Shown here piece after piece: positions 16,916 through 25,357 of a DNA stretch of 64,000 nt. The DNA is from Psychrobacillus sp044762655 (GTDB lineage: Bacteria > Bacillota > Bacilli > Bacillales_A > Planococcaceae): contig NZ_JBIWER010000003.1 of assembly GCF_044762655.1 (NCBI RefSeq), positions 372,001-436,000 of the forward strand, read 5' to 3'. Position numbers and translations under genes: made by a program. Under the pieces are notes generated by a model. That model was not told the origin of the DNA and made no database searches. It worked only from the letters and a program-made list of their open reading frames with translations. The first letter of the stretch is position 1, and every line of letters starts with the position of its first letter.

Positions 16916-18223
16916 TTATCGCTCTAATAGTTGATATGTTACCATTGCTTTTCCGACTAGTAGCTTGTCGTTATACACTTCAATATCCATCTTTGCTACT
17001 CTTCTACTTAGCTCCAATACTCTCGCTTGAATGCGTAGAATACTTTCCAATTGAATTGGCTTTGTATAGTAGATCGTCATATTCTCCACGACACTTTCAC
17101 CGCGTTTACGAATCTTCAACGTTTGTGCTCCTGTTTCGGTTACTAATATCGTAAAAGCTCCATTAGACATTGCACCGTAATGATCCGTCATTTGTGGTGT
17201 AACAACGAATTCAAATAGAAAGTCTTCTGTAGAAATGATTTTTATTTGTTGCTTTACAATATCATCGATCGTTTCACCGTTTTGTGGTTGCCTAGCAGCA
17301 GCTTGAAGGGCTTTTAATACATCCTGCCTACTAATGACTCCCTCTAAATAATTTGTATCACGAACTACTGGCAATAAATCTACACCTTCCCAGATCATTC
17401 GATGACTTGCAGAGGATACGCTTGTTTTCATCGTGACAGAAATCGGGTTTTTTGTCATCACTTTCTCGATTGTTTCATTGTTCGATTTACCGATGACATC
17501 TCTAGCAGTAACAATCCCCACCAATTTCTTAGATCCATCTACAACTGGGAATACACCATGTGTGGTCGCATCATTCAGCACTCGGTATTGTTTGACCTTA
17601 TCAGTTGCAAGCAAATATGACGTCTCTTCAAGTGGGATATAAATATCCTCGATTAACAAAACATCTTTTTTGATGAGTTGGTCGTCAATTGCTCGGTTGA
17701 TCATCGTAGCTACCGTAAATGTATCAAAACTTGTGGATATAACAGGTAACTCCAGCTCATCTGCTAATTTTTTGGTGGAGTCTGTTACATCAAAGCCACC
17801 TGTTACTAATACAGCCGCTCCTGCTTTTAAAGCTGTTTCATGTACTTTTAATCGATTTCCCGCTATTAACAGATTGCTCGGTTCAACATAACGCATCATG
17901 TCCTCGAGCTGCATGGCACCGATGACAAATTTGTTTAATGTTTTATGCAATCCAGTTTTTCCACCTAATACTTGTCCATCGACAATATTTACTACTTCAG
18001 CGTAAGTTAAACGCTCAAAATGCTCTTTTATCTTTAACTCGATACGAATCGTTCCAACTCGCTCAATTGTACTAACTAGTCTTCTGTTTTCTGCCTCTTT
18101 TATCGCGCGGTAGGCTGTCCCCTCGCTGACAGTTAAGTCCTTTGCAATTTGTCTAACAGATATTTTATCACCGACTGGAAGTTTTTCAATATATGCTAAA
18201 ATTTGTTCGTGTTTTGTTGTCAT
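16916..18223 (-). CDS. ytoI: YtoI: DRTGG-CBS-hotdog regulatory protein
   Basis: A 435-residue multidomain protein. In order it has an N-terminal winged-helix-like region (about 1-60, ISVRQIAKDLTVSEGTAYRAIKEA), a DRTGG domain (about 70-185), a pair of CBS domains (about 195-315, with HGVFPVVDGSKKLVGIVTARDV and DLLPVVRDTNYLEGVISRQDV), and a C-terminal hot-dog thioesterase-like domain (about 330-430). This architecture is that of B. subtilis YtoI, a predicted ligand-sensing transcription regulator. CBS pairs usually bind adenosyl nucleotides and hot-dog folds bind acyl-CoA; what this one senses is unknown. ytkL lies 56 bases upstream in the same direction. Confidence 0.9.
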   Translation of the reverse strand: MTTKHEQILAYIEKLPVGDKISVRQIAKDLTVSEGTAYRAIKEAENRRLVSTIERVGTIRIELKIKEHFERLTYAEVVNIVDGQVLGGKTGLHKTLNKFVIGAMQLEDMMRYVEPSNLLIAGNRLKVHETALKAGAAVLVTGGFDVTDSTKKLADELELPVISTSFDTFTVATMINRAIDDQLIKKDVLLIEDIYIPLEETSYLLATDKVKQYRVLNDATTHGVFPVVDGSKKLVGIVTARDVIGKSNNETIEKVMTKNPISVTMKTSVSSASHRMIWEGVDLLPVVRDTNYLEGVISRQDVLKALQAAARQPQNGETIDDIVKQQIKIISTEDFLFEFVVTPQMTDHYGAMSNGAFTILVTETGAQTLKIRKRGESVVENMTIYYTKPIQLESILRIQARVLELSRRVAKMDIEVYNDKLLVGKAMVTYQLLER

Positions 18224-18278
18224 GTAGTCACATCCAAACGATTATTATACGTTTATTGTACCACATCTACCTCCATTG

Positions 18279-18968
18279 CTAGTCACGTTTCAATTGAACA
18301 AGATCCCCGGCATTTAACACTTGAACTTCAGCACTATCCACTAGATTTTTAAATTTTTGTGGATCCTGTTTGATCGGCGGGAACGTATTATAGTGAATAG
18401 GCACCACAATTTGGGGTTTTAAAAGTTGGACAGCGTAAGCCGCATCTTCTGGTCCCATTGTGAAATTATCCCCAATTGGTAGGAATGCAACATCAATATC
18501 ATTTCGTTCTCCTATTAGTTTCATATCTCCAAACAAAGCTGTATCTCCGGCATGATAGATTGTTTTATCTTCTATTGTTAGAAGAACTCCTGCTGGCATA
18601 CCACCGTAAATTGTTTCTCCATCCTCTGTTGTATATGAGCTGCTATGGAAAGCTTGCGTGAATTTTACTCTCCCGAACTCAAAATCGTAAGCTCCCCCTA
18701 AACCCATTGCATGTACGTTAATTCCTAATGATTCAACATACTCGGCAAGTTCGAAAATCGCAATTACTGTAGCGTTATTTCTTTTTGCTAGGTCTACTGT
18801 ATCCCCAAAATGATCATTATGACCATGTGTCAACAAAATAAAGTCTGCTTTCTCTTCAGACGCAATTAAATCGGTTTGTCCATTTCCAGTAATAAATGGA
18901 TCAATTAAAATCGTATGTGAATTTGATTTAATTTTAACTACTGAATGACCGTGATAGCTGATTTGCAT
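18279..18968 (-). CDS. ytkL: YtkL: metal-dependent hydrolase, UPF0173 family
   Basis: A 229-residue metallo-beta-lactamase-fold hydrolase. The zinc-binding motif is HGHNDHFGD (H48, H50, D52, H53), with further ligands in AFHSSSYT, YHAGDTALFGDMKLI and the C-terminal VPIHYNTFPP. Length and sequence match UPF0173/YtkL, whose substrate is unknown. The ATG follows AGGGAGAG. It may be co-transcribed with ytoI downstream and is divergent from the M24 peptidase gene. Confidence 0.93.
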   Translation of the reverse strand: MQISYHGHSVVKIKSNSHTILIDPFITGNGQTDLIASEEKADFILLTHGHNDHFGDTVDLAKRNNATVIAIFELAEYVESLGINVHAMGLGGAYDFEFGRVKFTQAFHSSSYTTEDGETIYGGMPAGVLLTIEDKTIYHAGDTALFGDMKLIGERNDIDVAFLPIGDNFTMGPEDAAYAVQLLKPQIVVPIHYNTFPPIKQDPQKFKNLVDSAEVQVLNAGDLVQLKRD

Positions 18969-19083
18969 AATATAATCTCTCCCTTTAGTGAATATTTATT
19001 GCTCCTTATTATTCATTCAACGTAGATGCTAGAAATCCTTTATTCTGATATGCTAATAGTATTAAATATAAAAGGGGTGCCCT

Positions 19084-20178
19084 ATGAATCAAACCGAAAA
19101 AATCCAATCATATCTTCAAGCGCAGCAAATTGATGCCGCATTTATTACTACTCCAGATAACGTTTTCTATTTTACTGGATTTAGAAGTAATCCACACGAG
19201 CGCCTTTTAGGTGTAGCAATTTTTAAGGATTCCGCACCATTTATCATTTGTCCTAAAATGGAAATACCAGATGCAAAAGCCGCAGGATGGAACGGAGAAA
19301 TAATTGGTCATCAGGACACAGAAAATGCATGGGATATCCTCGTTCAGAAGATAAATGCAACAGTGGGTAAAATTCAAAGCATTGCTGTTGAGAAATCCCA
19401 TCTTACAGTGGAAAGATTAGAGGCACTAGAGGAACGAATTTCCTCTCTTCAAGTATCTAGGATCGATGAAAAAATCAATGACCTTCGTGTTATAAAATCG
19501 GAAGCAGAATTAGTTAATATGCGTAAGGCAGCCGAGCTTGCAGACTATGCCATCGAGGTAGGTTGCAAGGAAATTGCAGAAGGGAAAACAGAGCTTGAAA
19601 TTTTAAATACTATTGAATTAGCCGTAAAAGAAAAAGGCGCTGCTCAGATGTCCTTCGATACAATGGTGTTAAGCGGACCCAAAACAGCTTCTCCGCATGG
19701 CACTCCTGGAGATCGTAAAATTCAAAGAGGGGACTTCGTACTATTCGATTTAGGCGTTGTTTATAATGGCTATTGCTCGGATATTACTCGTACAGTAGCA
19801 TTTGGGGAACCTACTCCAGAAAAACGTGAAATATACGAAACAGTTCGCCGAGCAGAGGAAGCAGCGGTTGAAGCAGTTAAACCAGGGATTACTGCTATGA
19901 CACTAGATAAAATTGCAAGAGATGTCATTACGGAAGCTGGTTACGGTGATTATTTCACTCATCGTCTCGGACATGGACTTGGAATTTCAGTTCATGAATT
20001 TCCATCGATAACTGGTGTGAACGATATGAAACTTGAAAAAGGTATGGTATTTACAATCGAGCCAGGTATCTATCACCCCGAAATTACAGGCGTTCGTATA
20101 GAGGACGATGTAGTGGTTACAGAAAATGGTGTAGAAGTGTTAACGAAATTCCCAAAAGAATTACAAATTTTATCATAG
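19084..20178 (+). CDS. M24-family Xaa-Pro dipeptidase/aminopeptidase
   Basis: A 364-residue two-domain cytosolic peptidase of the creatinase/prolidase (M24B) fold. The N-terminal domain (about 1-130) begins QAQQIDAAFITTPDNVFYFTGF. The C-terminal pita-bread domain carries the five metal ligands: two Asp in FDLGVVYNGYCSDITR, His in HRLGHGLGISVHE, Glu in FTIEPGIYHPE, and Glu in VRIEDDVVV. It likely releases N-terminal residues from Xaa-Pro dipeptides. AAGGGGTG precedes the ATG. A large hairpin at 20185-20215 separates it from the convergent crcB genes. The family alone cannot separate prolidase from aminopeptidase P activity. Confidence 0.93.
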   Translation: MNQTEKIQSYLQAQQIDAAFITTPDNVFYFTGFRSNPHERLLGVAIFKDSAPFIICPKMEIPDAKAAGWNGEIIGHQDTENAWDILVQKINATVGKIQSIAVEKSHLTVERLEALEERISSLQVSRIDEKINDLRVIKSEAELVNMRKAAELADYAIEVGCKEIAEGKTELEILNTIELAVKEKGAAQMSFDTMVLSGPKTASPHGTPGDRKIQRGDFVLFDLGVVYNGYCSDITRTVAFGEPTPEKREIYETVRRAEEAAVEAVKPGITAMTLDKIARDVITEAGYGDYFTHRLGHGLGISVHEFPSITGVNDMKLEKGMVFTIEPGIYHPEITGVRIEDDVVVTENGVEVLTKFPKELQILS

Positions 20179-20184
20179 ATTCTA

Positions 20185-20215
20185 GAAAGCACTGCTAGTA
20201 ATTGGCAGTGCTTTC
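20185..20215. terminator. Bidirectional terminator hairpin
   Basis: An 11-bp perfect stem GAAAGCACTGC / GCAGTGCTTTC with a 9-base loop between two convergent genes. Flanking T runs are short. Confidence 0.7.
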
Positions 20216-20221
20216 ACACTC

Positions 20222-20560
20222 TTAAATGAAGTATCCGATAAACGCCAAAACAAATCCTCCTATATAGGTGGCAAGAAAATAAAGTAACCAGGCTTTGGGG
20301 TGCTTTTGTAAAGTAAATAGTTCTTTATTCAATGTAGAGAAAGTTGTTATGGAACCTAGCAACCCTGTTCCAAGTATAAGCATATAAATTTCGCTTGCAT
20401 GTCCGCCGACTAACAAACCTAGTAAAAATGCTCCAATAAGATTTACTGAAAGAGTACCATATGGAAAAGCATCACTTGTACTGTTATTTAGCCTTTTGGA
20501 AAAAATATAGCGAATATTTGCACCTATAAACCCTGCAATCCCTACTAAGATGATACTCAT
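20222..20560 (-). CDS. crcB: Fluoride channel subunit CrcB/Fluc (second of pair)
   Basis: A 112-residue Fluc family membrane protein with four transmembrane helices. It keeps the family pattern: GGFIGANIRYIFSKRL-type first helix (GFIGANIRY), YGTLSVNLIGAFLLGLL in helix two, GTGLLGSITTFSTLN in helix three, and a hydrophobic last helix. Fluc channels export fluoride as dimers; paired small genes in Firmicutes commonly form heterodimers. Its start overlaps the end of the upstream crcB by four bases (ATGA type), so the two are translationally coupled. Confidence 0.93.
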   Translation of the reverse strand: MSIILVGIAGFIGANIRYIFSKRLNNSTSDAFPYGTLSVNLIGAFLLGLLVGGHASEIYMLILGTGLLGSITTFSTLNKELFTLQKHPKAWLLYFLATYIGGFVLAFIGYFI

Positions 20561-20913
20561 TTAGCCACCTCATTTTTCCAACCAATATTACTCATTATAA
20601 TTCCACCTACAATGCTAAGCATAATATAAATTATTGCAAATCCAATTTGTCCATTGTCTATCATAGTTATCGTTTCTACGCTAAATGCTGAAAAAGTTGT
20701 AAAAGATCCTAGAAAACCAGTACCTATAGCAGACTTCAGTTTATTAGAAAACGGTAGCGTTCTGGATGTTATAAAAGCCAATGCATAGCATCCCACCAGG
20801 TTGACCAGTAAAGTAGCAAACGGAAATTCTGAGTCAGCTAATATAAAAACACCTACTAAATACCTTGCAATTGCTCCTATTGCTCCTGCTATTCCTATAT
20901 ACATATATAGCAT
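20557..20913 (-). CDS. crcB: Fluoride channel subunit CrcB/Fluc (first of pair)
   Basis: A 118-residue Fluc subunit with GAIGAIARYLVG, FPFATLLVNLVGCYALAF and GTGFLGSFTTFSAFSVE, the conserved Asn and Phe residues of the fluoride pore. It is the upstream member of the overlapping pair. The 67-base gap to ald holds only a hairpin (TAATCAC..GTGATTA) and no recognisable fluoride riboswitch, so expression may depend on read-through from ald or a short local promoter. Confidence 0.93.
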   Translation of the reverse strand: MLYMYIGIAGAIGAIARYLVGVFILADSEFPFATLLVNLVGCYALAFITSRTLPFSNKLKSAIGTGFLGSFTTFSAFSVETITMIDNGQIGFAIIYIMLSIVGGIIMSNIGWKNEVAK

Positions 20914-20980
20914 TTATATCACCCCATTAATTAGTAATCACCCAAAGCATTAGCTGCCTTGAGTGATTATTTTTAAGCTA

Positions 20981-22096
20981 TTAGTTTAAAAGCGTTGCAA
21001 CATCCACATAAGGAAGAACTTGTGCTTCTGCGACAGCTTTAAAGGTAACATGTCCAGCTAAAGTATTAATCCCTTTTTGAAGAGAAGGATTATCTAAACA
21101 CGCTTGTTTGTAGCCTTTATTGGCAATTTGTAATGCATATGGAATTGTTGCATTTATAAGGGCCATAGTAGAAGTTCTTGGTACTGCACCAGGCATATTA
21201 GCAACAGCATAATGTACTACCCCATGCTTTTCGTACGTAGGGTTATCGTGTGTTGTGATACGATCAGAAGTTTCAAAAATACCACCTTGGTCGATTGCAA
21301 TGTCAATAACAACAGATCCAGGAGACATTGTTTTAATCATTTCTTCTGTTACTAGTTTCGGAGCTTTTGCACCTGGTATTAAAACACAACCTATTACTAA
21401 GTCAGCTTCTTTCACTGCTTCAGCAATATTATACGGGCTAGAAATCAATGTTTGGATGCTCGCTCCAAAGATATCCTCTAATTGGCGTAGACGATCTGGA
21501 TTTAAATCGATGATTGTTACTTGTGCTCCCATACCAATTGCAACACGAGCGGCACTAGCACCAGCAATACCTCCGCCAATAATTGCTACTTTCGCACGTG
21601 GAACTCCAGGAACTCCCCCAAGTAATATTCCTTTTCCTCCATTAATTTGCTCTAAATACTGTGCACCTATTTGAGTGGACATACGGCCAGCAACTTCACT
21701 CATTGGAGACAATAAAGGTAATGTATTATTCGGCAATTGAACTGTTTCGTAAGCAATTGCTGTCACTTTTTTTTCTAGTAAAACTTTTGTTAAATCTGCT
21801 TCAGGTGCTAAATGTAAATAAGTGAAAAGAATCGACTCTTCGCGAATTAAATAATATTCTTCATGAGTAGGTTCCTTTACTTTCATAACCATTTCTTGAT
21901 CCCAAGCTTCTGCAGCTGTAGATACAATCGTTGCTCCTGCAGCGATGTAGTCTTCATCGGTAAAGCTTGAGCCAAGTCCAGCACCAGTTTCAATAAAAAC
22001 CTCATGTTTATGATGCTTTAAGCTTACTACCCCAGCAGGCGTCATTGCAACGCGATTTTCATTGTTTTTTGTTTCCTTTGGAATCCCAATACGCAT
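20981..22096 (-). CDS. ald: Alanine dehydrogenase
   Basis: A 371-residue NAD-dependent alanine dehydrogenase interconverting L-alanine and pyruvate plus ammonia; in B. subtilis it is needed for growth on alanine and for normal sporulation. The family start MRIGIPKETKNNENRVAMTP, catalytic lysine region FIETGAGLGSSF..EMVMKVKEP, NAD-binding KVAIIGGGIAGASAARVAIGMG and the IDQGGIFE segment are all present. The open frame extends 36 codons upstream. The ATG at 22094-22096 is preferred because AGGAGG lies nine bases before it, whereas the next ATG upstream directly abuts that sequence. A consensus cre site lies at 22221-22234. Confidence 0.97.
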   Translation of the reverse strand: MRIGIPKETKNNENRVAMTPAGVVSLKHHKHEVFIETGAGLGSSFTDEDYIAAGATIVSTAAEAWDQEMVMKVKEPTHEEYYLIREESILFTYLHLAPEADLTKVLLEKKVTAIAYETVQLPNNTLPLLSPMSEVAGRMSTQIGAQYLEQINGGKGILLGGVPGVPRAKVAIIGGGIAGASAARVAIGMGAQVTIIDLNPDRLRQLEDIFGASIQTLISSPYNIAEAVKEADLVIGCVLIPGAKAPKLVTEEMIKTMSPGSVVIDIAIDQGGIFETSDRITTHDNPTYEKHGVVHYAVANMPGAVPRTSTMALINATIPYALQIANKGYKQACLDNPSLQKGINTLAGHVTFKAVAEAQVLPYVDVATLLN

Positions 22097-22220
22097 TTCT
22101 TGCATCCTCCTATGTAAACCATGTTGGTGTGAAAATGACACAATATTTGAATGCATCATTTCATACAAATCTATCTTATCATTTATATATTTAAAATACT
22201 TCAACTATTTAATTTTCGGT

Positions 22221-22234
22221 TGAAAACGTTCACA
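22221..22234. promoter_or_regulatory. Candidate CcpA (cre) site between ald and usp
   Basis: TGAAAACGTTCACA fits every position of the cre pattern TGNAANCGNWNNCW. It is 125 bases upstream of the ald ATG and 89 bases upstream of the divergent usp ATG, so it could serve either gene. Confidence 0.6.
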
Positions 22235-22322
22235 AATAAGACTAAATAAAAATGAATGATAAGAAGGAATATGTCTAAAAATCTCGAATAATATATATAT
22301 AACAAATAAGGAGGTTTTTAAA

Positions 22323-22778
22323 ATGACATTAAGATACAATCAAATTCTAGTGGCTGTCGATGGTTCAAAAGAAGCCGAATATGCATTTAAAAAATCTGTA
22401 TCTATTGCAGCACGTAACAATGCAACTTTAAACCTTATCAATATTATCGATACTCGTTCATTTGCTGCAATTGAGGCGTATGATCGTTCAATTGCAGAAA
22501 GAGCACAAACTTTTGCAGAAGATTTACTAGGTGGATATAAAAAAGAAGCTCTTGCTGCTGGGGTACAAAACGTGAATGTCGTAGTAGACTATGGTTCACC
22601 AAAATCAATGATATCTAAAGACATCGCTAAAAAGGTTGAAGCAGATTTAATCATCTGTGGCGCGACTGGTTTGAATGCAATGGAACGATTCTTAATCGGT
22701 AGCGTATCCGAATATATCGTACGCTCGGCTTCTTGCGATGTATTAGTAGTTCGCACTGACGAACCACTAGAACCATAA
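22323..22778 (+). CDS. Universal stress protein (UspA family)
   Basis: A 151-residue single-domain Usp. It starts with the beta-strand-plus-aspartate motif NQILVAVDGSKEAEYAFKKS and ends with the ATP-binding glycine motif GATGLNAMERFLIGSVSEYIVRSASCDVLVVR, whose G-2x-G-9x-G(S/T) pattern indicates an ATP-binding type. AAGGAGG precedes the ATG by seven bases. It is monocistronic with its own terminator and divergent from ald. What stress it answers to is not visible. Confidence 0.93.
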   Translation: MTLRYNQILVAVDGSKEAEYAFKKSVSIAARNNATLNLINIIDTRSFAAIEAYDRSIAERAQTFAEDLLGGYKKEALAAGVQNVNVVVDYGSPKSMISKDIAKKVEADLIICGATGLNAMERFLIGSVSEYIVRSASCDVLVVRTDEPLEP

Positions 22779-22797
22779 TTTAATAGAATAATATAAA

Positions 22798-22836
22798 ATG
22801 GTTGATCGTGATACTTCCCACGACCAACCATTTTTG
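22798..22836 (+). terminator. Rho-independent terminator of usp
   Basis: AATGGTTGATCGTG pairs with CACGACCAACCATT (one mismatch), followed by TTTTT. Confidence 0.88.
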
Positions 22837-22854
22837 GGTTAAAAGCTGGAAAAC

Positions 22855-23181
22855 TTAAACTCTTGCAATCATAGTTTTTCTTGAAAAGATAAAGATCCCC
22901 ATAACCAAACAGAACATACTTATACTCCAGGCTACTCCTGCAAACCCTATCTGTAGTGATATTTCCTCTGAGGCCATTGGATGATTATAATCGAAGGAAA
23001 TAGCATTATAGCAAAAATATACGGCAACCGTAAAAAATATAAAGTACAATAAGATCCATGCAAATCCAGTTATCGAATGTTTATTTTTTATTGCCAAAAA
23101 TAATGTAAATATAATTGCAATTATCATAACAATTATGAATCCTACAATTAACATTCCTTTTACTTCTTGCTCAAGTGGCAT
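22855..23181 (-). CDS. Small three-helix membrane protein of unknown function
   Basis: A 108-residue protein not recognised as a named family. It has three hydrophobic segments (about residues 10-30, 38-58 and 80-103) and a charged loop with NAISFDYNHPMASEE between the second and third. The ATG at 23179-23181 is chosen because AAGGAGG stands six bases before it; a GTG six bases further upstream directly abuts that site. It is convergent with usp and downstream of the secreted esterase, beyond the esterase terminator. Confidence 0.7.
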   Translation of the reverse strand: MPLEQEVKGMLIVGFIIVMIIAIIFTLFLAIKNKHSITGFAWILLYFIFFTVAVYFCYNAISFDYNHPMASEEISLQIGFAGVAWSISMFCLVMGIFIFSRKTMIARV

Positions 23182-23265
23182 TAGCACCCTCCTTAGTTAA
23201 TCTACAAATCCATTCAAGCTTTCTATTCTACAAAATCTCGCAAAACTCCTGCCTTTTCTTAAACT

Positions 23266-23300
23266 AAAAGGGCATAGAGTATTTTCTCTACACCCTCTTT
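23266..23300 (-). terminator. Terminator of the secreted esterase gene
   Basis: AAAAGGGCATAGAG pairs with CTCTACACCCTCTTT (two mismatches) around a 6-base AT loop. It lies about 90 bases after the gene's stop. Confidence 0.7.
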
Positions 23301-23388
23301 TAATATTATTTATTAATTTGTTCCACTTACATTTAAAAGAGAACTAATAATCTACGAAAGTTAATACCTCCTTTTTTTACTAAATATC

Positions 23389-25146
23389 TTAATTGCTATT
23401 AATGATAAGTGTTGGTGCATAATCGACAGTTTCACCTCCATAAAATTCTATGAAATTAGAGTTGATCCCTGCCGTAGTTTCAGCCTTTAATCGGAATTGT
23501 GTAATACCGTTCAAGTTGATCTGAGCCAGACTATTGACTGGTATAGTAATATCCAAATATTCACCTTCAACAGGTGAGAAGCTACTCATATCAGATTGAG
23601 TGGCTGAATTGGCGTAATCTGTTTGTTCAATTGTAGAACTCGTTCCGAATACTCCATTTTTCATGTCTAACCGGAGTAATGAAATCGTTCCTTGTTTCGT
23701 TTTAAGGTATAGACGAATTTTAGCTGATTCTATAGGTTCTGTTATTGTACTTGTATCGAAGGATAAAATACCTCTATACGTATCCGTATTAAACATTCCT
23801 TTATCCCCAACCTTAATGGTCGCATTACTTTTTCCATCTGCAGTATACTTTCCTACAAACCCATCTTCATTGCCGTTGGATGATATGGTTGTTTCATCTA
23901 TAGGAGTATCTCCTGTATTAATAAAATACGTTTCTTTTTTGACTGATTCGGTGTTGCCCTCATTATCACGACTAAAGAATTTTAAAGTTGTGTCTTCAGT
24001 TATTGTAAGTGCTTTCGAATATATTGTTGAGTTAATAGTTGGTTCAGATCCATCGGTTGTATAGTAGGTCGTCCCTGTTTTATTAGAATTAAGCTCAACA
24101 CTTACGGAATCATAGTAAGTTCCTCCAGCTGGAGTTGCAGTTGTCATAGGTATGACCGCAGGGGGTTCTACTTCAGATTGAAAAAATTCCCACATCATTC
24201 GACTTGCAACAGGACCTTGAGGATCTGTATAGCTTCCTTTTGAACTTCCTCCAGACCATGCATGCCCCATATTTAGGACATTTATCTTTTTCATCCAAAC
24301 TTTTTCATCCTGTGCTTTATAGTCATATACCGTATAGCTTTTTCCAGATGGTACCTGTAAATTCTGCGTGTTATCCGCTTTGTCGTCCAGCCATCCTTCG
24401 GTTCCAGTCGCAGCTAGGCTATTTGTTACTGCCCATTGGGAAATGACTTGATCCCCATTTACTTTATTAACGGTGTAGTCAGAAGTTCCATGAAAGACAA
24501 TAACCTTCAATGGTTTAGCCTTACTTCCCATTGCGTTATAGGCATCTCTACCTCTTTGAATTGGATTTGCTCCACCACTAGACATCGCTGTAAAAGCTTC
24601 TGTCATACTAGTTGCTGCCTTATATTCTAAACCTGCTCCAACTCCTATACCTGAAAAAACATCTGGATACGTTGCGCCCATAATGACACTCATTGCAGCC
24701 CCAGCAGAGAGACCAGCAATATATACTTGATCATTCCGGACAGAATAATTTGTTTTTATGGATTGCACTATGCCAGCAATCACACTTGGTTCACCACTTC
24801 CACGAGATTGATGACTTGTTTCAAACCAATTCCAACATTTATTTGAGTTTGAACTGGAGTTTTGTTCTGGGTAAAGCACCAGAAATTCTTTTTCCTCTGA
24901 AAGCGCATTCATTTTTGTTCCTGTCGAAAACTGAGTAGCATCTTGTGTACAACCATGTAACATCACATATAGTGGATAACTCTTACTAGAGTCATAGTGA
25001 CTAGGCACATACAACTTATACGTCTTTCCACCATAGGAACCTGAGATAAAGCCTCCTGATGCCTTTGTCATAGAAGGCACACTAACCATAGAACCAATTA
25101 GCAAAAGACAGATAACAAAGAACCAAATTCTTTTATGTCGTAACAA
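23389..25146 (-). CDS. Secreted PHB-depolymerase-type esterase with C-terminal accessory domains
   Basis: A roughly 585-residue exported protein. It has a signal peptide (basic start, long hydrophobic core, cleavage probably near SMTKASGG), then an alpha/beta-hydrolase of the esterase/PHB depolymerase type with HGCTQDATQF as oxyanion region, lipase box GLSAGAAMS (Ser about 147) and GHAWSGGS with the catalytic His. Next is a chitobiase C-terminal-type beta domain (about 335-405, containing YYTTDGSEPTINSTIY), and last a beta-rich domain resembling DNRLRE or carbohydrate-binding modules. Known relatives are feruloyl/acetylxylan esterases and polyester depolymerases; the substrate here is unknown. 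The first ATG (25164) has no ribosome site. The TTG at 25144-25146 has AAGGGG eight bases upstream and is chosen. The gene is single and looks accessory, lying between usp and ackA. Confidence 0.85.
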   Translation of the reverse strand: MLRHKRIWFFVICLLLIGSMVSVPSMTKASGGFISGSYGGKTYKLYVPSHYDSSKSYPLYVMLHGCTQDATQFSTGTKMNALSEEKEFLVLYPEQNSSSNSNKCWNWFETSHQSRGSGEPSVIAGIVQSIKTNYSVRNDQVYIAGLSAGAAMSVIMGATYPDVFSGIGVGAGLEYKAATSMTEAFTAMSSGGANPIQRGRDAYNAMGSKAKPLKVIVFHGTSDYTVNKVNGDQVISQWAVTNSLAATGTEGWLDDKADNTQNLQVPSGKSYTVYDYKAQDEKVWMKKINVLNMGHAWSGGSSKGSYTDPQGPVASRMMWEFFQSEVEPPAVIPMTTATPAGGTYYDSVSVELNSNKTGTTYYTTDGSEPTINSTIYSKALTITEDTTLKFFSRDNEGNTESVKKETYFINTGDTPIDETTISSNGNEDGFVGKYTADGKSNATIKVGDKGMFNTDTYRGILSFDTSTITEPIESAKIRLYLKTKQGTISLLRLDMKNGVFGTSSTIEQTDYANSATQSDMSSFSPVEGEYLDITIPVNSLAQINLNGITQFRLKAETTAGINSNFIEFYGGETVDYAPTLIINSN

Positions 25147-25357
25147 TAAAACAACCCCTTCCATTTGATTTAACCAATGGTAGGGGATTGGAGTTACAAA
25201 TTAGTTACAAAATACTCTAATTTCAAGATAAATATTCCTATTTTTATAGAATCTTAGCTCTGTAAAAACAATAGTTCTTTCCTAATTAGTTCCAAATTAG
25301 AGCTTGACCATGGATTTCTCCAAAAGTAATCGTTCATTCAAACTCCCTACAAGACTC

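Noticed and set aside
20914..20980. Fluoride riboswitch before the crcB pair
   Set aside because: The gap is too short and lacks the conserved riboswitch sequence; only a simple hairpin is present.
22097..22204. Long 5' extension of alanine dehydrogenase
   Set aside because: The extension is unlike any Ald start and overlaps the AGGAGG that serves the ATG at 22094-22096.
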